DNA of 23,002 nucleotides from Chloroflexota bacterium (lineage in GTDB: Bacteria > Chloroflexota > UBA4733), in assembly GCA_025449435.1 (NCBI GenBank), contig JANWJO010000100.1, positions 1 through 23,002 of the forward strand, in the 5' to 3' direction. Positions 15,288 through 23,002 of the stretch are shown here, piece after piece (positions within the stretch are counted from its first letter, which is position 1; each line of letters starts with the position of its first letter). The notes under the pieces are model-generated. The model was not told the DNA's origin and did not search any database. It worked only from the letters and a program-made list of their open reading frames with translations. Both the position numbers and the translations under genes were made by a program.

Positions 15288-16910
15288 ATGGACTACGACT
15301 ACATCATCGTGGGCTCCGGAGGCGCCGGACTCTACACCGCATTGCTAGCACGCCAGCATGGTCGCGTGCTAGTCGTCACGAAGGATGGCCGCACCGAAGG
15401 CAACACCAACTACGCCCAGGGCGGGATCGCAGCAGCGATGGGTCCGGACGACTCGCCGGACCAGCACTTCAGCGACACGCTGGTAGCCGGTGCAGGGCTG
15501 TGCGACGTCCATGCGGTGCGGGTGTTGGTGGACGAGGGTCCGGCGCGCATGCGCGACCTCATCGCCCTGGGTATGCCATTCGACCGCAATGGGACACAGC
15601 TATCGCTGGGCCGAGAGGGCGCGCACGGCCGGTCGCGCATCCTCCACGCCGGCGGTGACGCCACCGGGCGGCATCTGGAACTCACGCTAGACCGTGTCGC
15701 GCAACAGCGTGGTATCGAAGTATGCGAACATGCGTTGGTGACTGATATCGTGACGCAGCATGGTCGCGCGGCCGGTGTCCGACTTGTCGATGAGTCCAGC
15801 AGCCACGAACGTACGCTGAGTGCGAGGTTTGTGATTCTTGCAACCGGCGGCGCCGGTCGGCTCTACGCCCATACCACTAATCCGGCGGTGGCAACGGGTG
15901 ATGGCATTGGCCTGGCCTATTGCGCCGGCGCAGCACTGACTGGCATGGAGTTCTACCAATTCCACCCGACGGCGCTGAACTTGCCTGGCGCACCGAGCTT
16001 TCTTATTTCCGAAGCAGTGCGCGGCGCCGGCGCAATCCTGCGCTCAGCCAGTGGCGACGCATTTATGGTTCGCTATGATCCTCGGGCCGAACTCGCCCCG
16101 CGCGACATCGTGGCCCGTGCCATGGCCGCTGAAATGGCTACAACGGCACAGCCGGTGTTTCTCGACCTCACGCACCTGCCGGCTGAGGATACGCGCAGCC
16201 ACTTCCCAACTATCGCGGCATTCTGCCAGAGCAAGGGCGTTGACATCACCCGCCAGCCAGTGCCAGTAGCGCCGGCGGCCCACTACTACATGGGTGGCAT
16301 CGCGACGGATGTATGGGGTGAGACCACTATCCCGAACCTGTTTGCCGTGGGGGAATGTGCGAGCAGCGGCATCCACGGCGCCAATCGCCTCGCCAGTAAC
16401 TCGCTCTTGGAACTGCTGGTGTTTGGCCATCGGGCCATCGCGCGCACACGAGCAACGGACCGGCAGCGCGGTGACGTTTCCAGCCCCGCGCTTCCGAGCA
16501 TTCCCTTGGTGCTGCCGGAGCCTGCGACCCTGGCACGAACGGATCACACAGCCGTTGCTTCCCCGCCCACTCTCGCAATGCTGCAGAACGCCATGTGGCA
16601 GGATGCCGGCATCGTGCGCGACGCAGCCGGGCTCACACGCTTGCGGCAGCAACTCGCTACCTGGACGCTCCAGTTGCCGGTTGGTGGCAGCCGCAGCGAG
16701 CGAGAACTCTCCAGCTTGATGTTAACCGGTCGCTTGCTGGTTGAAGCAGCGCTGGCTCGCCAGGAGAGCCGAGGAGCGCATGCCCGTACTGACTTCCCCA
16801 CCACACGCGAGAGTTGGCGCCACCACCAGGTGATCACGAGGCCAGGCGCCAGTTGGGAAATCGGACTAGCCACCGAGGTACAGGAGTCGCACCTGGTTGC
16901 TGCTGGCTAA
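15288..16910 (+). CDS. nadB: L-aspartate oxidase
   Basis: NadB oxidises L-aspartate to iminoaspartate with FAD, the first step of de novo NAD synthesis. The 540-residue length equals the E. coli enzyme. The FAD-binding GSGGAG lies at residues 9-14, followed by TEGNTNYAQGGIAAA (36-50), HGRSRILHAGGDATGRH, ILATGGAGRLY and FYQFHPTAL (His226), Arg272 in PRDIVARA, His332 in AHYYMGGI, and GANRLASNSLLELLVFG (Arg367). These match substrate and flavin residues of the succinate dehydrogenase/fumarate reductase flavoprotein family, with the short form and EG(N/x) features of NadB rather than SdhA. The ATG at 15288 gives the family N-terminus. nadA and nadC, common partners, are absent from the window. 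The leader is unusually structured. Confidence 0.95.
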   Translation: MDYDYIIVGSGGAGLYTALLARQHGRVLVVTKDGRTEGNTNYAQGGIAAAMGPDDSPDQHFSDTLVAGAGLCDVHAVRVLVDEGPARMRDLIALGMPFDRNGTQLSLGREGAHGRSRILHAGGDATGRHLELTLDRVAQQRGIEVCEHALVTDIVTQHGRAAGVRLVDESSSHERTLSARFVILATGGAGRLYAHTTNPAVATGDGIGLAYCAGAALTGMEFYQFHPTALNLPGAPSFLISEAVRGAGAILRSASGDAFMVRYDPRAELAPRDIVARAMAAEMATTAQPVFLDLTHLPAEDTRSHFPTIAAFCQSKGVDITRQPVPVAPAAHYYMGGIATDVWGETTIPNLFAVGECASSGIHGANRLASNSLLELLVFGHRAIARTRATDRQRGDVSSPALPSIPLVLPEPATLARTDHTAVASPPTLAMLQNAMWQDAGIVRDAAGLTRLRQQLATWTLQLPVGGSRSERELSSLMLTGRLLVEAALARQESRGAHARTDFPTTRESWRHHQVITRPGASWEIGLATEVQESHLVAAG

Positions 16911-17236
16911 GACCAGCGCACACACGTCACCCTCGACCCTTTCCCTAAACATGACGTATTTTTCCCACATGACGAGCAAGGGGAGGGTACAGATCGGTGC
17001 GGCTTGGGCGAGGGATGGGTCCGTACCCTTGTCCCGCCAGACAAGCAACCCTAAATGGGGTGGGTAACAACGAGCCCTCTCCACGGCGAACGAACGTAGC
17101 TCGATCCATTCATGGTCGGACGGGGCGCTGATCATCGCTCTCTTGCTCTACCAACCCAGTCGGCCCTACATGAGAGAACCCCGGGGGTATACTCCGAAGT
17201 TGCGATTCTGATCGACCCGCATCATCTGGAGTACAT
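16911..17236. other. 326-base intergenic region with inverted and direct repeats
   Basis: This gap separates nadB from rsmG. ACATGACG occurs at 16949-16956 and 16967-16974, each preceded by a T-rich CCC block. CTTGTC/GACAAG form a perfect stem (17028-17045), and GGGT/ACCC another (17017-17028). TATACT at 17188-17193 could be an rsmG -10 but has no good -35 partner. A minus-strand open frame (17135 down to 16866) overlaps the nadB end and looks fortuitous. The stretch may be a relic of a dispersed repeat. Confidence 0.4.
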
Positions 17237-17944
17237 GTGGAGCAATTGCGCGCTGGTGCCGTTAGGCTCGGCCTCAGCTTGAGTGACGCGTCGCTGGCGA
17301 CACTGCGTCAATACGCGGAACTCCTGCTCGCCCGCAACCAGGTGATGAACCTCACCGGTGCGTCCACTCTGGACGAGCTTGAGATCAGGCATCTGCTCGA
17401 TTCGCTGACGGTGGCGAAGTACCTCCCAGGTGCGGGCGCTTCGGTTATTGACGTGGGCAGCGGGGGCGGGTTTCCAGGCATTCCTCTGGCGATCATCCGG
17501 CCCGACGTACAGATAGCACTGCTGGAGTCGGCAATCAAGAAAGCGACATTCCTGCAGGAAGCTGTGAACGAACTGCACCTTGGCAATGTCATTATCATTA
17601 ACCAACGGGCCGAGCTGGCAGGGCAGTCGTGGGAATATCGCCAGCGCTTCCACCTGGCGGTCACTCGCGCAGTCGCAGCAGCACCAGTGGCGCTGGAGCT
17701 CACTTTGCCGTTTGTACGACTGCTTGGCCGTGCGGTGTTGATGAAAAAAGGCAACATCGACGTCGAACTCGAGCAGGCTCGCCGGGCCCTGCGCCAGTTG
17801 GGCGGCACTATCGAGCTTGTCGATACGTTGCCGCTGCCGGACTTGTTGCCGGAGCACATGCTGGTCGTGGTCGAAAAGCTCCAGGCGACTCAGGCGCGCT
17901 TTCCTCGCCGTCCCGGGATTCCTGAACGGCGCCCGCTCGTCTAG
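17237..17944 (+). CDS. rsmG: 16S rRNA (guanine-527-N7) methyltransferase
   Basis: RsmG (GidB) methylates G527 of 16S rRNA (E. coli numbering) using S-adenosylmethionine. The 235-residue protein shows NLTGASTLDELEIRHLLDSL, then the SAM-binding VIDVGSGGGFPGIPLAI, then LLESAIKKATFLQEAV, and NQRAELAGQ followed by AVTRAVAAAPVALEL and LLGRAVLMKKG. These are in the family's standard order and length. The GTG at 17237 has GGAG at 17228-17231, 5 bases upstream; the overlapping ATG at 17235 is in another frame. It is convergent with ilvD, 25 bases apart. It is not next to mnmG or parAB, its frequent neighbours elsewhere. Confidence 0.95.
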   Translation: MEQLRAGAVRLGLSLSDASLATLRQYAELLLARNQVMNLTGASTLDELEIRHLLDSLTVAKYLPGAGASVIDVGSGGGFPGIPLAIIRPDVQIALLESAIKKATFLQEAVNELHLGNVIIINQRAELAGQSWEYRQRFHLAVTRAVAAAPVALELTLPFVRLLGRAVLMKKGNIDVELEQARRALRQLGGTIELVDTLPLPDLLPEHMLVVVEKLQATQARFPRRPGIPERRPLV

Positions 17945-17969
17945 CTCGTAAGAATGGCGCTCTTGGCGG

Positions 17970-19655
17970 CTAGTTGGGTCTCGTAATCGCGCCTTCACTG
18001 GCCGATTGCACCATGGCAGCATATTTTGCGAACACGCCTGTGGTGTACCGAGGCTTGGGGGCTCTCCAACCGGCCAGGCGTCCACGCATTTCGAACTCCG
18101 TGATGTCGAGTTCGATGGTGCGGTTGTTCACGTCCACCGTGATCTCATCGCCTTCGCGTACCGCTGCGATGGGACCGCCTCGGGCTGCCTCCGGCGAAAC
18201 ATGGGCAATCATGAGGCCGTGGGTGGCGCCGCTGAACCGGCCGTCGGTGAGCAGGGCTACGGAATCGCCAAGGCCGGCGCCCACGATGGCAGCCGTGACG
18301 CCCAGCATCTCACGCATGCCCGGACCGCCGCGCGGTCCCTCATAACGAATAACGACGACATCACCGGCATTGATCTTGCGCTGGGTGACGGCCTTCATGC
18401 AGGCCTCTTCGCTATCGAACACGCGTGCCGGACCTTTGTGCAGCACGCGCTCGTGACCAGCAACCTTAACCACACAGCCGTCAGGCGCCAGGTTGCCGCG
18501 CAGAATTAACAGTCCGCCATGATCCTTAAGGGGTTGATCGATGGGGCGCACGACGCGCTGGCCAGGCGTTTCAACGGCCTCAGCGGCTTCCTCGCCCAGC
18601 GTCCTACCGGTCACGGTCTTCTGGCTGCCGTCCATGTAACCGCCGTCGATGAGACGTTTGGCAAACAACGAGGATCCCCCCGCTGCATCGAGATCAACGG
18701 CTACATACTGACCGCCGGGTTTGAGGTCGCCGATGAGCGGCGTCTTCCTGCTCACCTGGTCGAAATCATCAATGGACAGTGGGATGTTCGCCTCACGCGC
18801 CAGTGCCAGCAAATGCAGAACGGCGTTGCTTGACCCACCACTTGCCACCACGCCGGCAATAGCATTCAGGAACGATTGCCGGGTGAGGATGTCGCTCGGC
18901 CGGAGTCCAGCGGCAAGCGCTGCGAGCACCTGGTGCCCAGCCAGTTCATTGACGGCTTTGCGCCGCGGGTCCGGTGCAGGCACGCGGGCCGACCCGAGCG
19001 GCGACAGGCCCAGGAACTCCATGGCCATGGCCATCGTGTTGGCGGTGTACTGGCCACCGCACGCGCCTGCGCCGGGACACGCCACATTTTCCAGTGCGCG
19101 CAACTCTGCTTCGGTCATCTTTCCTGCCGAAACGGCGCCAACTGCCTCAAACACGTCCAGGATCGTCACATCGCGCCCGTGGAACCTCCCCGGCGCAATG
19201 GAGCCACCGTAAATCAACACAGCCGGCACATTGAGACGGATGAGCGCCATCGCCCCTGCTGGTATGGTCTTGTCGCACCCCACCAAGGCGACCAGTGCGT
19301 CGAACATGTGACCGCGAGCCACCAGTTCAATCGAGTCGGCGATCACCTCGCGGCTTACCAATGAGGCCTTCATGCCTTCGGTCCCCATGGTGACGCCGTC
19401 GCTAATAGCTATGGTATTGAACTCCATGGGCGTGCCACCGGCAGCACGAACTCCGGCCTTTACATCTTGAGCCTGTTCACGCAGGTTGATGTTGCACGTC
19501 ATGGTCTCGATCCAACTGTGCACCACCCCGATCATCGGCTTGGCGAGGTCGGCATCGGTGAAGCCTATGCCCTTAACGTAGGACCGCGCCGGGGCGCGCT
19601 CAATGCCGTCATACAATTTGCTGCTCTGGTGCCGTAGATTCGTATTACCGGCCAT
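17970..19655 (-). CDS. ilvD: Dihydroxy-acid dehydratase
   Basis: IlvD dehydrates 2,3-dihydroxy-isovalerate and its methyl homologue in valine, leucine and isoleucine synthesis. The 561-residue protein has three Cys expected to hold a [2Fe-2S] cluster: Cys54 in TMTCNINL, Cys127 in VGCDKT and Cys199 in [15 protein letters not shown]. Lys129 in the same CDKT is the usual carbamylated Mg ligand. [11 protein letters not shown] and [14 protein letters not shown] are further signatures. The ATG at 19655 gives [20 protein letters not shown], typical of the family; GGGGA is 8 bases upstream. An in-frame ATG at 19691 would add 12 residues. No other branched-chain gene is in the window. Intact. Confidence 0.96.
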   Translation of the reverse strand: MAGNTNLRHQSSKLYDGIERAPARSYVKGIGFTDADLAKPMIGVVHSWIETMTCNINLREQAQDVKAGVRAAGGTPMEFNTIAISDGVTMGTEGMKASLVSREVIADSIELVARGHMFDALVALVGCDKTIPAGAMALIRLNVPAVLIYGGSIAPGRFHGRDVTILDVFEAVGAVSAGKMTEAELRALENVACPGAGACGGQYTANTMAMAMEFLGLSPLGSARVPAPDPRRKAVNELAGHQVLAALAAGLRPSDILTRQSFLNAIAGVVASGGSSNAVLHLLALAREANIPLSIDDFDQVSRKTPLIGDLKPGGQYVAVDLDAAGGSSLFAKRLIDGGYMDGSQKTVTGRTLGEEAAEAVETPGQRVVRPIDQPLKDHGGLLILRGNLAPDGCVVKVAGHERVLHKGPARVFDSEEACMKAVTQRKINAGDVVVIRYEGPRGGPGMREMLGVTAAIVGAGLGDSVALLTDGRFSGATHGLMIAHVSPEAARGGPIAAVREGDEITVDVNNRTIELDITEFEMRGRLAGWRAPKPRYTTGVFAKYAAMVQSASEGAITRPN

Positions 19656-19694
19656 TGCTGTTTCCCCACTCCCTGCACATTGCCAGGTCATCTC

Positions 19695-19736
19695 GTGCCT
19701 ATGCGTAGGCTAGCGTACGGCACGCTCAAGACGCTA
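19695..19736. other. Overlapping inverted repeats upstream of ilvD
   Basis: GCCTA-TGCG-TAGGC is a perfect hairpin at 19697-19710. It is nested in GTGCC (19695-19699) against GGCAC (19719-19723), and TAGCGT (19711-19716) pairs with ACGCTA (19731-19736). The set lies 40-80 bases upstream of the ilvD ATG and could be an operator or a leader structure with alternative pairings. Confidence 0.35.
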
Positions 19737-19802
19737 CGCAAGCGCAGCTTGCTTGGTGCTGGGGGATTCCAATTGGAGCGCAGGTATACTCGGACGACCT
19801 GT

Positions 19803-19955
19803 GTGGCACAGGCAAGAGAGACGCCACTGGATGTGCCGCCAATCCTGGCACGGTTGCGAGAGTTGTACAGAGACATGAGCAAGAAGAGAAGCAAACTCCG
19901 CCAGCGGCGCAAGAAGCCCGCGAATCACGGCAAGCGACCAGTCGCCGGTCGGTAA
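19803..19955 (+). CDS. Possible small basic protein coupled to the PBP gene
   Basis: The frame ends in a strongly basic segment (MSKKRSKLRQRRKKPANHGK from the ATG at 19875, then RPVAGR) and stops 6 bases before the PBP GTG. If translation starts at the GTG at 19803 the product is 50 residues; from the ATG it is 26. TATACT at 19785-19790 could act as a -10, which would place the start site almost at the GTG, a near-leaderless arrangement. Composition resembles small ribosomal or RNA-binding proteins, but no family was recognised. It may instead be just the PBP leader. No good Shine-Dalgarno is seen. Confidence 0.33.
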   Translation: MAQARETPLDVPPILARLRELYRDMSKKRSKLRQRRKKPANHGKRPVAGR

Positions 19956-19961
19956 GCTGGC

Positions 19962-22541
19962 GTGCGCGGGCCCAACCGTCGCATCCTGTTCAATCGCAAG
20001 CACCGGCGTCACCTTGCGCTGCTGAGAGGGAGCCGTTCGGCGAGGCAGCGGACGGTGTTTGGAACGGTATTTACCGTCCTGCTGTTGGCATTAGCCTGTA
20101 TCACAACGGGCACTGCCGTCGCTGCGGCTATCACTGGTTTTGGCGTGATCTACACCTACCAGTCGGTGACCCAGGACTTGCCGTCCGTGTCCGAGGTGGG
20201 CAACGCCCACCTTGCCGAGACCTCTATCATTTACGATCGCAATGGTGTGGAGTTGTATAAGCTCATCGACCCCGACACCGGCTGGCGCCAGAGCGTGGCA
20301 CTCAATGACATGACGCCAGACTTGATCTGGGCAACCGTTGCGACCGAAAACCCGACTTTTTATGAGGACCCTGGCGTGGACGTCTCCAGTATCGCTCGTG
20401 CCACATTGCAGGATTTGCGCAGTGGCACGGCGGTCTCGGGCGCCAGCACCATCACCCAGCAACTCATCAAGCGTACGGTGCTCTCCAGCCAGACGACCAT
20501 CACCCGAAAGATGCGCGAGGCGATCCTCGCCTACCGGTTGACCAAGGTGGTTCCCAAGGACAAGATCCTCGAGTTGTATCTGAACCAGATCTACTACGGC
20601 AATAACACCTACGGCGTGGAAGCGGCGTCGGAAGAGTATTTCAATACGTCCGCCAAGAACCTCACGCTGGCCCAGGCCTCGTTTCTCGCCGGATTGCCGC
20701 AGGCGCCGTCGTTTTACGACCCGTTTGCCAACTATCCAGCGGCCAAACGACGCCAGGGTGAGGTCCTCGGCTACATGGTGCGCGAGCAGTTGATCTCCCA
20801 GGACCAGGCCAATCAGGCCGCTGCCGCCGACATCCAGCTGGTCGATCCCCACGCGCGGCAAACCATACTGCGGGCTCCGCACTTTGTGTTCTACGTCATC
20901 GACCAACTCGTACAACAATTCGGTCACGACCTGGTGTACCAGGGTGGACTACGCATTACGACCACCCTGGACTATGGTCTCCAGCAGGCCGGTCAGCAAA
21001 TTGTCACTGATCAGGTGTCCAAGATCAAAACCGACCATCACGCCACCGACGGCTCCTTGGTGGCCATTAACCCCAAAACCGGTGAGATCGTGGCGATGGT
21101 AGGCAGTGCCAACTACAACGACGCGTCGATCAATGGCCAGGTCAACATTGCCACTGCGCTGCGCCAGCCGGGCAGCACGGTTAAGCCGTTTACCTATGCC
21201 GCCGCGTTCGAACGGGGGTATAGCCCCGCCAGCATCGTCGTCGATGCTAAGACACAGTTCCCCATCAACCAGCAACAACTGAATGGCACCTGGCGGCCGA
21301 GTGCGGTATCGGACCCAGCCACCGACCCGTATGCACCATGCAACTACGATAACCAGGCGCCCGGGTGCCCACCGCAGTATTTTCACGGACCCATCAGCAT
21401 GCGCCGGGCATTAGGCAACTCGCTCAACGTCCCAGCAGTCAAGACACTGGAGTACGCTGGCATCGACAGTATGGTAAGCCTGGCACGCGCAATGGGCATC
21501 ACCACCTGGACACAACCAGCCGGCTCGTATGGACTGTCGGTGACGCTCGGTGGTTCAGAGGTGCGCTTGCTGGATCTCACCTCAGCGTACGGTGTGTTCG
21601 CCGCGCAGGGTGTGCGACATCCCCCCATCGCCTGGCGGGACATTCGCGACATCTATGGCCACGTTTACTCCCATTTCGATGACGCACACCCTGATCCGGG
21701 CGCGCGCATCCTTAGCCCACAAGTGTCCTTTCTCATCACCGACGTCCTGAGCGACGACTCAGCGCGGGCTCTGGAGTTCGGCACCGGGAGTGGCCTGGTC
21801 CTGTCGCGCCCGGCCGCAGCTAAGACGGGCACGACGGACTCCTTCCGCGACAATTGGACCGTCGGCTACACGCCGAACCTCGTCACTGGCGTGTGGGTTG
21901 GAAACGCTGACAATACGCCGATGAAGGATGTGATCGGCATCACCGGTGCTGGCCCGATCTGGCATGACTTCATGGAAAGTGCCTTGCGTCCGATACCGGT
22001 CGAGCAGTTCTTGCCACCGGCTGGATTGGTGCAAGAAAGAGTGTCGAACCTCACTGGGCTCATTCCTGTCCAGCCTACGGGCACAGAAAAGATCGTCTAT
22101 ACCAAGCTGCCTAACGTAGACAAGTATGTTGGCAACTATGTCACCACCGGTGAGCCTTCGCATGTCGACTGGTTCATTGCCGGGTCGGAGCCAACACGAT
22201 CCACTTACCGGTTAGGCACCTACGAAGCATTATGGACAACCGGACAGCCAGCTATCAATTGCCCAGCGTACATGGTGGATGTGCGCGTGTTTGGTCCGCA
22301 GCTGCCTCCCCCAGGCGTGTACGACTGCGCAGCCGGTAAACAGGTCGATGCGAACGGCCTCGACGGCTACAACGGTACGCCACCCACGCGTACTCCCACA
22401 CCGTCACCCACCGCCACCAGCACGCCGGTAATTCCCACACGCACGCCAACGCCCACACGCACAGCCACGCCGGTAGGAACGCCTCCTGCCGCTTCGCCAG
22501 TCCCCGACACACCTACACCTACGCCCACCAAGCGCAAATAG
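19962..22541 (+). CDS. Class A penicillin-binding protein (GT51 + transpeptidase)
   Basis: This 859-residue bifunctional enzyme polymerises and cross-links peptidoglycan. A basic cytosolic tail (1-32) precedes one membrane helix (about 34-66). The GT51 domain has Glu129 in ATENPTFYEDPGVD, GASTITQQLIK (160-170) and RKMREAILAYRLTK; its first motif reads EN...D where the usual is ED...H. The transpeptidase has Ser405-x-x-Lys408 (PGSTVKPF), Ser487-Leu-Asn489 and Lys621-Thr-Gly-Thr. Cys pairs at 460/469 and near the C-terminus suggest disulfides. The last 56 residues are Thr/Pro-rich (TPTPTP), a likely cell-wall-spanning linker. The GTG at 19962 lies 6 bases after a small basic ORF and has no strong Shine-Dalgarno, so coupling is likely. 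Confidence 0.95.
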   Translation: MRGPNRRILFNRKHRRHLALLRGSRSARQRTVFGTVFTVLLLALACITTGTAVAAAITGFGVIYTYQSVTQDLPSVSEVGNAHLAETSIIYDRNGVELYKLIDPDTGWRQSVALNDMTPDLIWATVATENPTFYEDPGVDVSSIARATLQDLRSGTAVSGASTITQQLIKRTVLSSQTTITRKMREAILAYRLTKVVPKDKILELYLNQIYYGNNTYGVEAASEEYFNTSAKNLTLAQASFLAGLPQAPSFYDPFANYPAAKRRQGEVLGYMVREQLISQDQANQAAAADIQLVDPHARQTILRAPHFVFYVIDQLVQQFGHDLVYQGGLRITTTLDYGLQQAGQQIVTDQVSKIKTDHHATDGSLVAINPKTGEIVAMVGSANYNDASINGQVNIATALRQPGSTVKPFTYAAAFERGYSPASIVVDAKTQFPINQQQLNGTWRPSAVSDPATDPYAPCNYDNQAPGCPPQYFHGPISMRRALGNSLNVPAVKTLEYAGIDSMVSLARAMGITTWTQPAGSYGLSVTLGGSEVRLLDLTSAYGVFAAQGVRHPPIAWRDIRDIYGHVYSHFDDAHPDPGARILSPQVSFLITDVLSDDSARALEFGTGSGLVLSRPAAAKTGTTDSFRDNWTVGYTPNLVTGVWVGNADNTPMKDVIGITGAGPIWHDFMESALRPIPVEQFLPPAGLVQERVSNLTGLIPVQPTGTEKIVYTKLPNVDKYVGNYVTTGEPSHVDWFIAGSEPTRSTYRLGTYEALWTTGQPAINCPAYMVDVRVFGPQLPPPGVYDCAAGKQVDANGLDGYNGTPPTRTPTPSPTATSTPVIPTRTPTPTRTATPVGTPPAASPVPDTPTPTPTKRK

Positions 22542-22712
22542 CGACCGGTAACTCCACCCCCCTCCTGGCGCCTGGAGCGTTCGTGGTACAGTGTGAGCGT
22601 CCGGGAAGCGGTGCGACCGTTTCATCAGCGAAGGGCCCGAACGTACTGGCCCACAACAACGCCGTTTACTCGCTAGGACTCGAACCGCACCTCCACACAA
22701 GAACGGCGGCAT

Positions 22713-23002
22713 ATGACGCGCATCCTTATCGCTGACGATGAGTCACTCATCCGTATGGACCTGCGCGAAATGCTGACCTCACTCGGCTACGAGGTGGTAG
22801 GGGAGGCCAGCGATGGTCGCGAAGCAGTTCGGCTCACCAAGGAAATCCACCCCGATCTCGTGCTCATGGATGTCAAGATGCCTCCCGGGGTCGATGGCAT
22901 CACAGCGGCGGCGGAGCTTCATCAGGCTGGGCTCGCCCCTGTTGTGTTTCTCACCGCCTATAGCGATCGGACGCTCGTTGACGGGGCCGTAGGCAGCGGT
23001 GC
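22713..23002 (+). CDS. Response regulator, PdtaR-like, truncated by window edge
   Basis: The visible 96 codons encode a receiver domain: TRILIADDESLIRMDLREML, EVVGEASDGREAV, then the phospho-acceptor Asp in PDLVLMDVKMP, and VVFLTAYSDRTLVDGAV, with conserved Thr and Ala. The pattern RMDLREML...VKMP...DGI...LTAYS is typical of ANTAR-type regulators such as mycobacterial PdtaR, which bind RNA to prevent termination after phosphorylation by a histidine kinase. The C-terminal ANTAR domain would lie beyond the window, so it is a prediction. The ATG at 22713 starts the domain correctly; the Shine-Dalgarno is weak. It follows the PBP gene after 171 bases in which no terminator was seen. Confidence 0.88.
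   Translation, partial: MTRILIADDESLIRMDLREMLTSLGYEVVGEASDGREAVRLTKEIHPDLVLMDVKMPPGVDGITAAAELHQAGLAPVVFLTAYSDRTLVDGAVGSG

Noticed and set aside
16866..17135. An 89-residue minus-strand frame after nadB
   Set aside because: It overlaps the nadB 3' end, has no good Shine-Dalgarno, and its middle part looks like a translated intergenic repeat. Kept only as part of the intergenic description.
17188..17193. TATACT upstream of rsmG as a promoter
   Set aside because: No acceptable -35 hexamer at 16-18 bases; noted only in the intergenic description.
17222..18085. A 287-residue minus-strand frame opposite rsmG
   Set aside because: It runs antisense through the whole of rsmG and into ilvD; composition is Gln/Arg/His-rich as expected for an antisense shadow.
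20091..20927. A 278-residue minus-strand frame opposite the PBP gene
   Set aside because: Antisense to conserved GT51 motifs, with no recognisable domain and no ribosome binding site.

Overview
This is a GC-rich bacterial window with densely packed genes on both strands. It carries core metabolism mixed with small accessory genes. No rRNA, tRNA, CRISPR array, transposase or prophage gene was seen. Several traits suggest Chloroflexota: a YvcK-type protein with two N-terminal membrane helices, a class A penicillin-binding protein with a Thr/Pro-rich tail, a secreted Asp-box protein ending in a module of the kind common in that phylum, and a PdtaR-like response regulator. This assignment is an inference from gene style, not from a marker gene.

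Layout. 1-2370: an FmdB-type zinc-ribbon protein (+), a family 9 glycosyltransferase (-) and an unrecognised protein (+), separated by GC-rich stem-loops. 2376-6812 (-): a lower-glycolysis operon read yvcK, gap, pgk, tpiA, with a clear intrinsic terminator between gap and pgk. 7018-9009: yceI (-) with a near-consensus sigma70 promoter, divergent from an HxlR-family regulator (+), then a nitroreductase (+); this looks like a redox or electrophile response group. 9141-12144 (+): a beta-propeller lactonase, a stand-alone B3/4 domain protein and a D-threonine-aldolase-like enzyme, probably cotranscribed. 12174-13931 (-): a secreted Asp-box protein.

13932-15287 is the most unusual part. A 527-base intergenic region holds a TTGACA-17-TATAAC promoter overlaid by AACTAG elements at 10-base spacing. 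It precedes two tandem, paralogous small proteins with 24 histidines each. An 11-base copy of the element follows the second gene. Next comes nadB with its own promoter, a 5' stem-loop and a possible 11-codon leader ORF that stops one base before the nadB ATG.

15288-23002: nadB (+), a structured 326-base gap, rsmG (+), convergent ilvD (-), a doubtful small basic ORF (+) coupled to a class A penicillin-binding protein (+), and the 5' part of a response regulator (+) cut by the window edge.

Starts were chosen from Shine-Dalgarno position and family N-termini. GTG and TTG starts are common here (gap, yvcK, tpiA, yceI, rsmG, the PBP and others).
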